Shown here piece by piece: positions 10,160 through 20,378 of a stretch of 64,000 bases of DNA. A model generated the notes under the pieces. The model had not been told where the DNA came from. It worked only from the letters and a program-made list of their open reading frames with translations, and did no database searches. The translations under genes and the position numbers were made by a program. The DNA comes from Trichodelitschia bisporula (taxonomy: Eukaryota; Ascomycota; Dothideomycetes; Phaeotrichales; Phaeotrichaceae): contig ML996696.1 in NCBI GenBank assembly GCA_010356995.1, positions 312,364-376,363 of the forward strand, read 5' to 3'. Numbering within the stretch: position 1 is the stretch's first letter; every line of letters begins with the position of its first letter.

Positions 10160-12737
10160 ATGCCCTCATTTCTCAAGAGCTTTCGCAAGTCTTCCGCCGC
10201 AAGTATCCGATCCAAGTTCGGTTCCGTTAATGGCAACAATGCTGGCGAATTTCGAAAGGCAGATGCGACGGACAAGACGGACAAGGTGGACAAGTCGGAC
10301 GAGACTCCCGACAGCGGCTCGGGCACTACCACCCCACCCAGTGAGCCTTTGACCGACCAAGATACGAACGCCAGCTCTGTCAATGGAAGCTCCGAGGTGT
10401 CCCTGGCGCGCCGCCCGAGTGTGATGCCAGGGACGGCGCACAGCAATCGTCATAGTGTCATCTCCATGGTGCGTACTCCTCCGTTAAGCTGCTGGTATCA
10501 CTACTAACGTCTATTAGAGTGGTATGACACGTCGGTCCAACGGACACAGCCCGCCTCCACTCTCGTACTATGCTCCGCATGTGACGTCCATCCGTGACGG
10601 CTATACTGTAAGACATGTGGTCCCTTGGTCCTGCAATTGCTAACTCCCGCAGGTGCATCAAAAGGTTCTGTTGATCAAGGGTCAGATCGGAGACCCTGAA
10701 AAGATTGGTGAGCTCAACAAGAGCAGCAATCAGCTGCCGACTCCGAAGCTGGTGGACGGTGAAGTCTTAATCCACCACCACCAAGACAGTTTCCCGCCCA
10801 TTCGTGTGCCGGTGGTGGACTCTCGTTTTAAGGCGCTGGTTCACCTGCAAGCCGGGCGCAACAACTTGTGTCTGGAGTTCTTCAAGGCGAGAGCATCGAC
10901 GAGCAATCTGTCTGTGCCCGAAGGCCACAAGAACTGGGTCACATACTCGTACCTTCCCATGAACGCGTCCCCACCGCTGCACCTGGCTCTGCTACTCGCC
11001 AAGGACTCTCCTGGAACATTTGATGCGGTTCCCGCTCGCATCGCCGCCGAAGGCAACGATCTTGAGACCGCCAAACGTAAGTTCCGTATGGCTGCCTATC
11101 TGTGGCAGGCATACACTGCGGAGCAGATGGGCCGCCATGGCTTCCACGGTCGCTGCTTCAGGTTCGAGGAGGAGTGGCAGACGTCTACGCTGGCCCACGA
11201 CGATCCGCCGCAGATGCGATCTGAGGCGCGCATTCACGTCATCCGGTTGGACGAAACTCTCGCGGAATTGCGGTCCGAACAATATGCTCAGAAGGATTGC
11301 GATACTACTGGCGGACTGTTCCAGATCGCCAAGGAAGCGTGCAAGGCACACTTCCCGCAGATTCCCGGACAGAAGCAGTATGTGGCTTGCATGTATCTCG
11401 ACACGCATTGGGACCAAAATAAGATCCTCGCGCATGCAGCAGCTGGCGGCTCAGACGAATCCATGGGGCTCGCCGTCTTTGGATCGCATGCGCTTCAGGC
11501 GTACCCGGCCAGTGTTCATGACGTCATTCCGACTTTCTCGGACTGCACTCGGACCGACACCCAGTTCGTAGCCAACGAGCTGCAGCAGTCTGGCAGCGTC
11601 TGGGAAGCGGCCACAGCCGCCATCAGCGCGCACCTCCATCAGGTCGGACACGCGTTTGGCCTCCCGCACCGCACCCACGGCATCATGGCTCGGGAATTCG
11701 CTCCACTGAACCGTTCCTTCACCGTCGGAGAGCCGTATTCGACGCGTACGCGGGCGGCCGGCCGTCGTGTGTGCCCGTCCAGTCAAGAAGCGAAGTGGCA
11801 CCGCACTGACTGTCTTCGTTTTCGGTATCATCCGTGCTTCCGTCACAACTTGGACTCCGTAGGACGCCCGATCCCGCCGGAGAGCAGCGCTGGAATCACG
11901 ATTTGGACCACCGAACACGGTCCGATGGCCAAAGCCGAAACCGGCATCGCTTGGATCGAACTGTACCGGGACGACGAGGAGCTCTCTGAAGCCTTCAAGG
12001 AACTCATCCCGCATCCCGGAATGCCGGGCAGTGCCTCGCCGCCAAGCCTCAACTGTCCAACCCGCTACAAGCTGGACGAGGTCGAGTTGCGCGATCTGCT
12101 GAAGCAGTCTGCTGGGCTCGAGAAGAATGGATTCAAGAGGCTGCGGCTGAAGATCTACTCCACGGCGGGTGGCTGCTACGAGGTGGATGATCTGTCCCGG
12201 CTGACGAGCAAGGAGATGCGTGTCAAGCTTCCCAGCGGTCAAACGGGCTTCCGTGGAGGTGTCGTCGGCCCCGGCCGCATCAATAAGCAGGAGACCATTT
12301 TGGATACAGTATGTCGGCGGGGACAACCCAAGATGCTCCTTGGTATCCGCGTCTATTTCGACACGGCTATCGATGGCCTCGAGTTCTTGTATGAAGATTC
12401 CTCGAGTCAGCTGATCGGCAACCGCGGGAACCAAAGCGAAGACTTTACGTTCGACATTCGCCGCGGCGAGACGTTTGCGGGCTTCTACGTGCGTTGCGGG
12501 ACGGCCATCGATGCGCTACAGGTTATCGCGACCACGACGGGGCGGAAGAGTCCACTGTTTGGCAACATATCGGCGGCAGGCGGGTAAGATTTTCCTCGAC
12601 TTCATTTCGTATGCAGAGCTCAGACTAATTTACCGCTCAGGTACTTCTTGATGCCCCCGTACGGATACCAAGTCGTCGGCATCACTACCACTTCCAATCC
12701 CTCGCTCGACTCGATGCAGCTCATTATCACTCGTTAG
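10160..12737 (+). CDS. zincin-like metallopeptidase with jacalin-like C-terminal domain (YIL108W-type family)
   Basis: Four exons join in frame: 10160-10468, 10518-10607, 10653-12583, 12641-12737, giving about 808 residues. I prefer MPSFLKSFRKSS (10160) as the start; an in-frame ATG at 10133 would add nine residues. The central part matches the fungal putative metallopeptidase family that includes yeast YIL108W: VACMYLDTHWDQNK, GSHALQAYPASVHDVIPTF, then the metal-site motif and GIMAREFAPLNRSFTVGEPYS. The metal-site motif reads HQVGHAFGLPH (His 462, 466 and 472), so the usual catalytic Glu of HExxHxxGxxH is Gln. From about residue 660 to the end the pattern (GFRGGVVGPG, LLGIRVYFDTAIDGLEFLYE, PYGYQVVGITTTSN) fits a jacalin-like beta-prism lectin fold. 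No signal peptide is seen, so it is probably intracellular. Substrate unknown. Confidence 0.85.
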
Positions 12738-12748
12738 TTTGCTGGGCT

Positions 12749-13138
12749 TCACCACATCTGCATTTCGTTGGCCCTACTTTCAGCATGTCGCGTACACCCT
12801 TGGTCTTTTGTAAGACTTTGCAGGACCCACACGATATCAGGACCATCGTCTGGGTCTTTCCATTGTTCATGTCGAAAATACAGGAAGGCATCATATCCCT
12901 GGAAGCCGAGGGCCGTGGCCACGGCTTTGGCGGCGTTTAGGTCTGGAGCTTTTGCTGGATGTAAATGGCATATGAGCATATCAACATCCAAGGGGGGTGA
13001 GCTAGGAGGCGGTCTCATTGTCTCGTCTGATAGAAGCCGGTGGGTTATTTCCTGTACATAACGCTCACACCCTCCCTGGATTTCCGCATCATGTTCGCTT
13101 TTCTTCTCCTGCATCCTCTTTGAGCTTTTTGAAGGCAT
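12749..13138 (-). CDS. small hypothetical protein, 129 residues
   Basis: The frame runs from ATG 13138 (MPSKSSKRMQEKKSEHDAE) to a stop at 12749, only 11 bp from the stop of the metallopeptidase gene on the other strand. The N-terminus is basic and helical. The middle (DAAKAVATALGFQGYDAFLYFRHEQWKDPDDGPDIVWVLQ type) has an alternating hydrophobic pattern unlike random frames. I do not recognise the family. The unbroken frame and the folded-looking pattern support a gene, but the close tail-to-tail spacing means transcripts would overlap. Confidence 0.45.
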   Translation of the reverse strand: MPSKSSKRMQEKKSEHDAEIQGGCERYVQEITHRLLSDETMRPPPSSPPLDVDMLICHLHPAKAPDLNAAKAVATALGFQGYDAFLYFRHEQWKDPDDGPDIVWVLQSLTKDQGCTRHAESRANEMQMW

Positions 13139-14404
13139 TTTCGAGCGGTTAGGGACTTGTCTTCAGCGATTGATACCTGCTGTCAGCCATTTCGTTTCAG
13201 GTTCCGGTAGGCTTTTAGAGTGCCGTCGAGGCAGCGAAGAGCGGCGCTTTGCGGTTCAAGGACGTGATGGCGGCACCGTAATGTAATGTGTTAGGCTTGA
13301 AGGCTTGTAGTATCCACGAGGAAGGTGAATGGATTCCGATAAGTACATAGAAACGGTTATACCCTCGTGGGGCGCAATGACGCGTTCTAGTTCTTGATTT
13401 TACGAAAGGTGCGTAGGACTTGCAAGTGATGTCGATAGTGATTTGAGCATTCAGCCTTTCGACGGACAGGGTCGAGGCCTATCTCGTGGCTGCCAATTAC
13501 CAGATTTTTCTGCAAGGCAGTCGCTTCCGTTTCAGGAATGCTTAACTCTAACGCCTGCATGTTCTCCAGGACGTTCCTATGCCGCCTATCTACTCAACCG
13601 TCTCAATAAAAGCACAATATCTTCATGCCATGTAGTTCACTACAGTTGAGAATGAAGTCAAATTTTTACATACTCGATATGTGTGTCTTTGAACTAAGAT
13701 TTTACTTTTATGTGTCCTTGACGCATAAGTACCTCGCGACTTCAGGATGAGAGCTTTTAGTGTGGTAAGTTCGCCAAGACTACGCGTCTGGCTATTCGAT
13801 TCAGGGGAAAGGGTGGGTATGCGTGGACGGATTGGATCCAAGAAAAATTATACGTGGTTGTAGTTCTTCCCGCGGTGCGGTCCAGAGTATGTAAGCAGGT
13901 TATAAATGTCGCTCTTTCTTCCGCCGTGTTGGGGAACATATGACAGGGCAGTGCTGTAAGCCTATTGGGTGCTGATGCAAGCTGCGCGTGCTGCAAAGCA
14001 CACCCCACCGTTGCAGCTGCTACAGAAGTTTGTTCTGTAGGATAATTATAGCGGCATCGGTACTGCAAAAAAATTAAATACATCTACTTGCAGTCATAGA
14101 ACCGCAAATCACCGCCGGGACCCAAAACCAGCCAATCAAGAAACGTGAAGCTGAGAAATGCGCGCCAATCAGGGCACTAGTTTCACACCTGAGCCATAAG
14201 AACGTGACCTCTAGCATAACAAATTTCATCACGGGTTTATCAGGTGTGAGAAAAATCTCAATCGCGCATCTCGTCGGAATAGATTCACCGAACCGCCGAT
14301 GATCTCAATACACCTATGTCAGAGGTGTGTGATTTGAATGTCACTCTAAAATTTGATTTCGCTACGCTTTAGCGGCTAACCGCAGGAGGATAGGGGGAGG
14401 GAGT

Positions 14405-14437
14405 GCGTAGGGGCGTAGGGGCGTAGGGGCGTAGGGG
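14405..14437. repeat. 8-bp tandem repeat GCGTAGGG, 4 copies
   Basis: Four exact 8-bp units in a row, preceded by a G-rich stretch (GATAGGGGGAGGGAG). The G-runs separated by GTA recall telomere-type DNA, but the unit is not a known telomere repeat to my knowledge. Confidence 0.85.
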
Positions 14438-16854
14438 AGCTCCCTTGTGCTGTGGGTTGTCCTCGCTGGTGCCCTTGCAACTGGCGCACCAATCTCCGAG
14501 CAAATTTCTTTAACGGAACTGTTCTGCAAGGAAAACGTTTCTCTCTGATTGGTCAGCTAATAAAGAGTACGCTAGCGGTGGTGCCCGCAGGACAAGAGAT
14601 ACGTGCTTTTCTCATTTTATTTACAGTACCCACCCTACTCGGTTCATTAAGGCGATCTCAGGATATGTACCGTCCAGGCATAGGCATATGAAATGAAAGA
14701 ATATATGCATCTGAAAAGTGGGAGTTAGCTAGCATGATTGGCCAGCGTGCTTTGGAATACGTGTCTTTTAAATTGGTTGAGGCGGAGGGAGGGGACGACA
14801 ACACATATCCCATATGGCGAGTGCTCCGAGCTCTGGAGTGCACAAGTAATAATTCCGAAAAGAAGCCATTCACCTCGCCGGGTCTCTATGCAAGCAAAGT
14901 ATCTTTTTAGTGGTTCTGCTTCTCAAACACGGCTTTTAAACTCTACTTTCAAACCTTAGTAGGCCTCCGTCTAAAGCTTTTAGTATCCGCAGTTTTCCTG
15001 ACCACCATGCAATATTTTGACACTGCTGCAAAGACTTGGGTTGCCTACAGTCTAGGGAAAGCAACCCCGCAGTCGCAACTACTGCTTTTTTTTTGTCGAG
15101 CAATATGTTGACTGCGGCTTGGTACTTGCCATTTATCTAGGACGCATACTTTGACGCCACGGTATGCTTAAGAATAGAGGGACGAGTTACAAGCCATATC
15201 TACACTGCCCGCTGGCTTGCCTTTTGGGCAATGAGCTTTACCAGTACCTAAGGATTCCGGCTATCCGGAGTTCCACAGCATCCTGGTATGACTAATGTCA
15301 AACTGACATGAGCAAGTAACACTTTGGAAGGCGGAGGTTATCATTATAAAGGAGTAGGCCAACTACCAGGGACACTTCCCGACCTGGACGGGACGTTTGC
15401 TATCATCATGTTTCAGGGTCTAGAAGCGCGGTAAATTTATGGCGAGCAGTTCTCTTATTTATTATCACAATATACATGCTGTCTACTTCCTCTCTGCCTG
15501 CACTTCTCACTGCAACCAAATTCTTGTAAAGAGAACTCATACTCCATGCAACGTGTTAGACCAGCATGGTAGCCAGAGTCCGGCTGAGTTGTGCAATAAA
15601 CGTGCAGATTTGGTTGGTCAAATGGGTAAATGAGGTAACCATTACTCATGAATCCATCACCCATGGATCGATGCCAGCTACTCCCCTAGCGGAAGTCATT
15701 ATGCGTAAATCCCACAAATTTGAGGTGCGCACCTTACATGCGCGCCCTCCTTTATCCCAAATGAAAAACACCTTCGTTTAAGAAATACAAGCCAGGTTGC
15801 CATGTTCACCCCTTCAAAGCTACTGAAATTATGTAGCTGCATAAATAGATGGAATCTATCTACGCAGAATTTAAATTCAGTTTTGCTAGACCCCCCCTTA
15901 CATCCACACCGTCATATGCAGCCAAGAGACCCCCATAACACTAAGGGGTTAAGCTATGCCTTGTACTAAGGGTGTCCGCAATGGCATCATTATGACTGGC
16001 CTGGCGTTGGAGCCTCCTCCCCACTGGGAAGGAAGCTCCGGTCAGGGTTTGGGTCGACACCCAGGCTCTTTCCTTGAGCAGACATAGAGGGTTTGCTTGT
16101 TTGGCAACCTTAGGCATATCAGCCGTCCTATGCTATATATAGCTTGCTTCCTCCCACATCTCTCACCAGGCACCATCTCTCTCTCTCATTCACGCACTCC
16201 CACGTTTGTGACGTTCATCCAAGCTCTGATAAAAACTCATGGGGTCCGGCATTAAAAAATAGGCTTACAATTTAGGCCCCGGGAGCCTGGACGCTGGCGA
16301 TGGAATAGCGGGATGGATTGGTAATGCCTCTCGGCGGTAGACGATAAGAACTTTGTCCCGAATCACCGAAGCTACCCAAGGCAGCTCTCGAAGTACACTC
16401 ACATTCCGAGTCTGGGTATTATGAACACTAGGGCAGACCGGACGACGCTACTTGAGCGCCACAACGAGACTGTGATTGAAAAAGATAATTTGAGGGCTAC
16501 GGTGAAATTGAGAGGAATGCATGAGACTGCGAAAGAGGCGTGGCTTTGAATGTAAAGGGGTGCGCTGCACGGTTTACATTGGAGATTAGGAGACAATCAT
16601 GGAGCGCTGTAGCAGAAGCCAAGCGTGCGTTAATGGATAAGTATCCTCTTGCCTTTATTGCAAAGTAGATCAGTCAGCAAGGTACCGGATAGAAGCTGGA
16701 ATAGCGGTTAGGTGGCGGTTGCAGGATGGCCAGAACACGTTTATCGCAGAGCGGGTCTCCTCGCTAGCGTCCGCGTATATGCCGGAATAATTCAAAGAGC
16801 AAGAATTTAGTTCTATAAATGCTTCTCTATTTAGGTAACAAATTATAGCTTTCT

Positions 16855-16911
16855 GACCGGTCCATAATAGCGAAATAGTGGGGGCCGAGTACCTGGGGCG
16901 TACATGGGATA
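16855..16911. mobile_element. degenerate right half of the GTACGGCCCAGG foldback family
   Basis: The stretch ending GTACCTGGGGCGTACATGGGATA matches, with several changes, the right ends of the elements at 19868-20076 and 21907-22062, including the inner GGTCCATAATAGC part. No left half is seen nearby, so this is a truncated, old copy. Confidence 0.6.
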
Positions 16912-18349
16912 GTAAAATAATAAACTCTACAAAAATATCACTGGGGCCATCGCAGTGTCAATAATTTGGCTTACTAAACCAACATTAATGATCGGATTGA
17001 TCTTTTTGCAAATCAGTCGGGTAAACATGCTCGCACCTTAAACCTTACATATCTTTTTTACGCCTAGCTTCAATGGGATCCTGGCGCTGCTCGTAGGGAA
17101 AGCGGTGCTGTGCAGCCGAGTAATGTTTTTCCGGTAGGTGGGGGTGGCTAAAGGAGACTTAAATTATGTGTTGCGTCGAGACAGCTCTAATGAAATAAGA
17201 ATTAGTGAGACATCTATTTCGCATAGATAAATCGCCATTCGAAGTTGCATTAAAAAGCCAAGTGCTGAGGGAACCATTGACAAGGGATGGGGTAGTGCGC
17301 AATAAAAAGGGACTTCGATGGATAGCCTTACAAGTATGCTCTAACAGAATAGCGTTAACTTTAAGAATGACCTGCTACGGTGTTTGCACAATTATATATC
17401 CTGCATAGAACGCAACCCCGATAAGCGGGATTGACATAGACTGGAGGAGGTTTTAGAAGGTTGTTTATTACCTACCTACTAACGACTAACAACTTTTACG
17501 TTATGGAAAGAAAGGGGATAGATAATGAATATGCCTGTGGAAGTATATCACATTGCAACCAAGCAAAGGAGCTCTGTTATCTGCTCAGTATCGTCCCAGA
17601 GTTTCAATGGTTCCGCAAGTCCAGTTTATACATTTATATGTCGTCGATGATAACCGTATTATCGCCGCGAGCCTATCCATCTCCAGTAATGCAACAGCTT
17701 GTATACAAAAGAAATTCCTTGTCTTTTTATTTTATCAAGTAGGATCTGGCCGAGCGTGGGCAAAGTAGGAGAGGGACGGAGTAGAATGTCGTAGATGGTA
17801 AAGTTCCTAGTAATAATGTATGGCCTGTAGCATTTATGCAAGCGGGAGCATTTTCTTAGTAGCAGGCGCTTACTGAGTAGAGCGTATGCGACGTCTATAT
17901 CTCCGTTTTCTCTCGGGGAATCTCTTGTACGGCCCAGGTACTGGCTCAGGTACTTGTTGGCTACGTACCCGCAATTATGTACCAATTAGAGAGCTCAAAT
18001 TTATGTCTGTAACAATTTCTTTGGGTGCTTGTAAATTTACTGCCCAAAAACTTTCATCAACAGCCCTCCCGAAAGTTAGTCCCTAAAGGGGTAAGGGTTC
18101 CTCGCAATCCTTACGCTTACGTAACTAGCGCCAAAATTACTGCCGTACCTAAACCAGTGACTTATTAGCCACATACACCCTACAAATCTTGGCCAAGATC
18201 CTATCAAAAAACTTACCGCAACTTCAAGTCGCGATGCACTCATGCCACAGTATAATATAAAATTGCAGTTAAGTTCATTTAAATTGCCTTAGCGCGGCGA
18301 GTATTTTGGCGTGCCTTTTGTCGTATTGGCATTATTATAAAAAGAGTTA

Positions 18350-18497
18350 GCTTTTCCTCAACCCTTCCAGGGGGGGGTTTTGCCGTGTGGAACCAAAAGA
18401 ATTGGTCAAACCCACTCATAAAGTGGTGAGACCCGACCATGTGGCTAGCTAAAACAAGCCTGGGCGTAATCAAGCTATTATTATTATTATTATTATA
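18350..18497 (+). repeat. repeat unit U1 (5'-truncated copy, TTA tail)
   Basis: This copy starts at CTTTTCCTCAACCCTTCCAGG and runs through GGTCAAACCCACTC, GGTGAGACCCGACCAT and AAGCCTGGGCGTAATCAAGC into a (TTA)n tail of about 20 bp. Compared with U2 it lacks about the first 50 bp. Truncation at the 5' side plus a simple-repeat tail is what retroposed short elements (SINEs) show. Confidence 0.8.
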
Positions 18498-18530
18498 AAA
18501 AGAGTTATTATGGTTTGAGGTTAAACATAT

Positions 18531-18726
18531 GTTGAAGGCGTGGGGCTCACATGCCCCTCTCCAAAGGAAGACTTCCAGGGCTTTTCCTCAACCCTTCCAG
18601 GGAGGGTTTTTGCCGTGTAGAACCAAAGAAATTGGTCAAACCCACTCCTAAAGTGGTGAGACCCGACCATACGGCTAGCTAAAACAAGCCTGGGCGTAAT
18701 CAAGCTATTATTATTATTATTATTAT
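18531..18726 (+). repeat. repeat unit U2 (longest copy, TTA tail)
   Basis: This is the longest copy, from GTTGAAGGCGTGGGGCTCAC to the (TTA)n tail, about 195 bp. It is about 90 percent identical to U1 over the shared part and to the complement of U3. A weak tRNA-like internal-promoter pattern (TAGCTAAAACAAGCCTGG; GGTCAAACCC) is present but incomplete, so a Pol III origin is only a suggestion. Confidence 0.8.
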
Positions 18727-18770
18727 GGTTTGAGGTTTTGTAGTACTTGGTTTGGGAGCCGCAGCTAGCC

Positions 18771-18955
18771 ATAATAATAATAGCTTAATTACGCCCAGGC
18801 TTGTTTTAGCTAGCCGTATGGTCGGGTCTCACCACTTTAGGAGTGGGTTTGACAAATTTCTTTCGTTCTACGCGGCAAAAACCCTCCCTGGAAGGGTTGA
18901 GGAAAAGCCCTGAGAGTCGTCCTTTGGAGAGGGGCATGTGAGCCCCACGCCTTTT
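18771..18955 (-). repeat. repeat unit U3 (inverted copy of U2)
   Basis: The reverse complement of this stretch matches U2 almost end to end, including the (TTA)n tail (seen here as ATAATAATAA) and the AGGCGTGGGGCTCAC end. U2 and U3 thus face each other tail to tail across about 45 bp and could form a long hairpin. Confidence 0.85.
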
Positions 18956-19867
18956 ACATGTGTGTATCGTCTTTTCTTTGCACCATTCTTGTGTGTCTCA
19001 AGCGAGAACTTGGCTGCACGCCGAGAAACCGAGAAACACTCCATATCCCAATTAAACCCCAAAAACGCCGAACGCCTACAGCAACGCAGATCCCGTGATT
19101 CTAGGTCATGTGATCGAAGAGAGAAGGAGAGGAAGGAAATTGCGGAATGCCAGGTGGTGTCCGGAGGCCGCCAGTGGGGGCGGCTCTTTGGGGGAGATCC
19201 GGCTCCTGGTAGCAAGGGTTGTGTTGAATCCGCTCTTCTTCACGCGCAGCTAGCCATACTTAGCCATGAAACCTTCAATGCGCGATAACTCTCTACTATG
19301 CAGCGAAATCTTAATGAGAGTGGTATCCAAATACTCGCCGCATTAAGGCGATTAGGATGAGCTTTACTGCAGCTTTATGTCATATTGTGGCATGAGTGCA
19401 TCGCGAGTTGAAGTTGCGGTAAAATTGTTGATAGGGGTTTGGCGTAATACACGTGAGCAAATATAAGTTCCGGCGGTGTTTGTGGTGAATTGCGTAAGCG
19501 CACGTTGGCAGCTGACTTTAGCCTTTTGGGACTAATGTCTCGGAGGGCTGTAGATGAAAGTTTTTAGGCTATAGATATATAAGCACCCATTGCTTTGTTT
19601 CTGCAACAGGTCCTAGTTCTTTGATTGGCCCGTAATAGCGGGTACGTGGCCGACAAGTACCTGCGCCAGTACTTGGGCCAGTACAAGTGCCGTACAAGGG
19701 ATACTACACAGCAACGGTTCCCAGCGGTCGGTGTTCTTTGGCTGGATTATCTTGGCAAGGTATCTCTTATTAATAGGTAAGTCCCGATTCTTTGAATTCC
19801 CTTCGCTCACGAAAGTGCTCATCCAGTTGTTTCCTACACGGCAGTATTATGTAATACCTTTCTAGCT

Positions 19868-20076
19868 GTCCCTTGTACGGCCCAGGGACTGGCGCAGGTC
19901 CTCATTGCATACGTACCCGCTATCATAGACCAGTTGAAGAACTAGAATTCATTCCAGAAACAGAGAAATCTTCACGCAACTTTTTTAAGCTCTTTAATTG
20001 GTCCATGATAGCAGGTGCGTAGGCCACGAGTACCTAGACCACTACCTGGACAAGTACCAGGGCCGTACAAGGGATA
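19868..20076. mobile_element. short foldback element (MITE-like), about 210 bp
   Basis: The left half begins GTCCCTTGTACGGCCCAGGG and the right half ends GGGCCGTACAAGGGATA. Each half is about 80-85 bp and the two are inverted copies (for example CGTACCCGCTATCATAGACCA near 19910 against its complement near 20010). The centre is only about 40 bp, so it cannot code for anything. It shares its ends and inner sequence with the 1.8-kb element. Confidence 0.85.
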
Positions 20077-20312
20077 TATCTCCTGGCTACTATTTCATTT
20101 CAGTGTAAAGCACGAATAGCATAAGGGTAGAGGATGTATACTTGCGCTCAACTTATTATTATTTACTCCATTCCTTGTATCTTAAGCTCAGATGCGTAGA
20201 GCGCATTTCAGAGGTTAATAAGGGAGATTGCACGAAATTTATATTAGATAAGCTATTCAGTTCAGTTAATTTTCCGATTACACTCCGAACTCAAAACGGC
20301 TTTGGACGTTGT

Positions 20313-20378
20313 TATCCCTTGTACGGCCCAAGTACCTGGGCCTGTACCTGGGCCAGTACCTGGGCCGTATAAGGGATA
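20313..20378. mobile_element. minimal 66-bp foldback element
   Basis: The stretch starts TATCCCTTGTACGGCCCAAG and ends GGGCCGTATAAGGGATA, so both family ends are present. Between them the block GTACCTGGGCC occurs three times in a row. This looks like two element ends joined, with local expansion of the end repeat. Confidence 0.8.

Larger units (their letters stand above)
17919..19703. mobile_element. 1.8-kb foldback DNA element with arms of about 400 bp
   Basis: The left arm (about 17919-18335) and the right arm (about 19310-19703) are inverted copies. Examples: ACTTTCATCAACAGCCCTCC near 18047 against its complement near 19545; GATGCACTCATGCCACA near 18232 against its complement near 19390; GCGGCGAGTATTT near 18294 against its complement near 19340. 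The outer ends carry the family ends CTTGTACGGCCCAGGTAC (left) and GCCGTACAAGGGATA (right). There is no transposase frame between them, so the element is non-autonomous. Arms differ from each other by perhaps a quarter of positions, so it is old. The middle (18350-18960) holds copies of another repeat. The TATCCC...GGGATA ends of relatives suggest insertion at TA. Confidence 0.75.

Noticed and set aside
11451-12434. 327-codon open frame on the minus strand across the metallopeptidase gene
   Set aside because: Antisense shadow: the plus strand shows clear family motifs there, and the minus frame has none.
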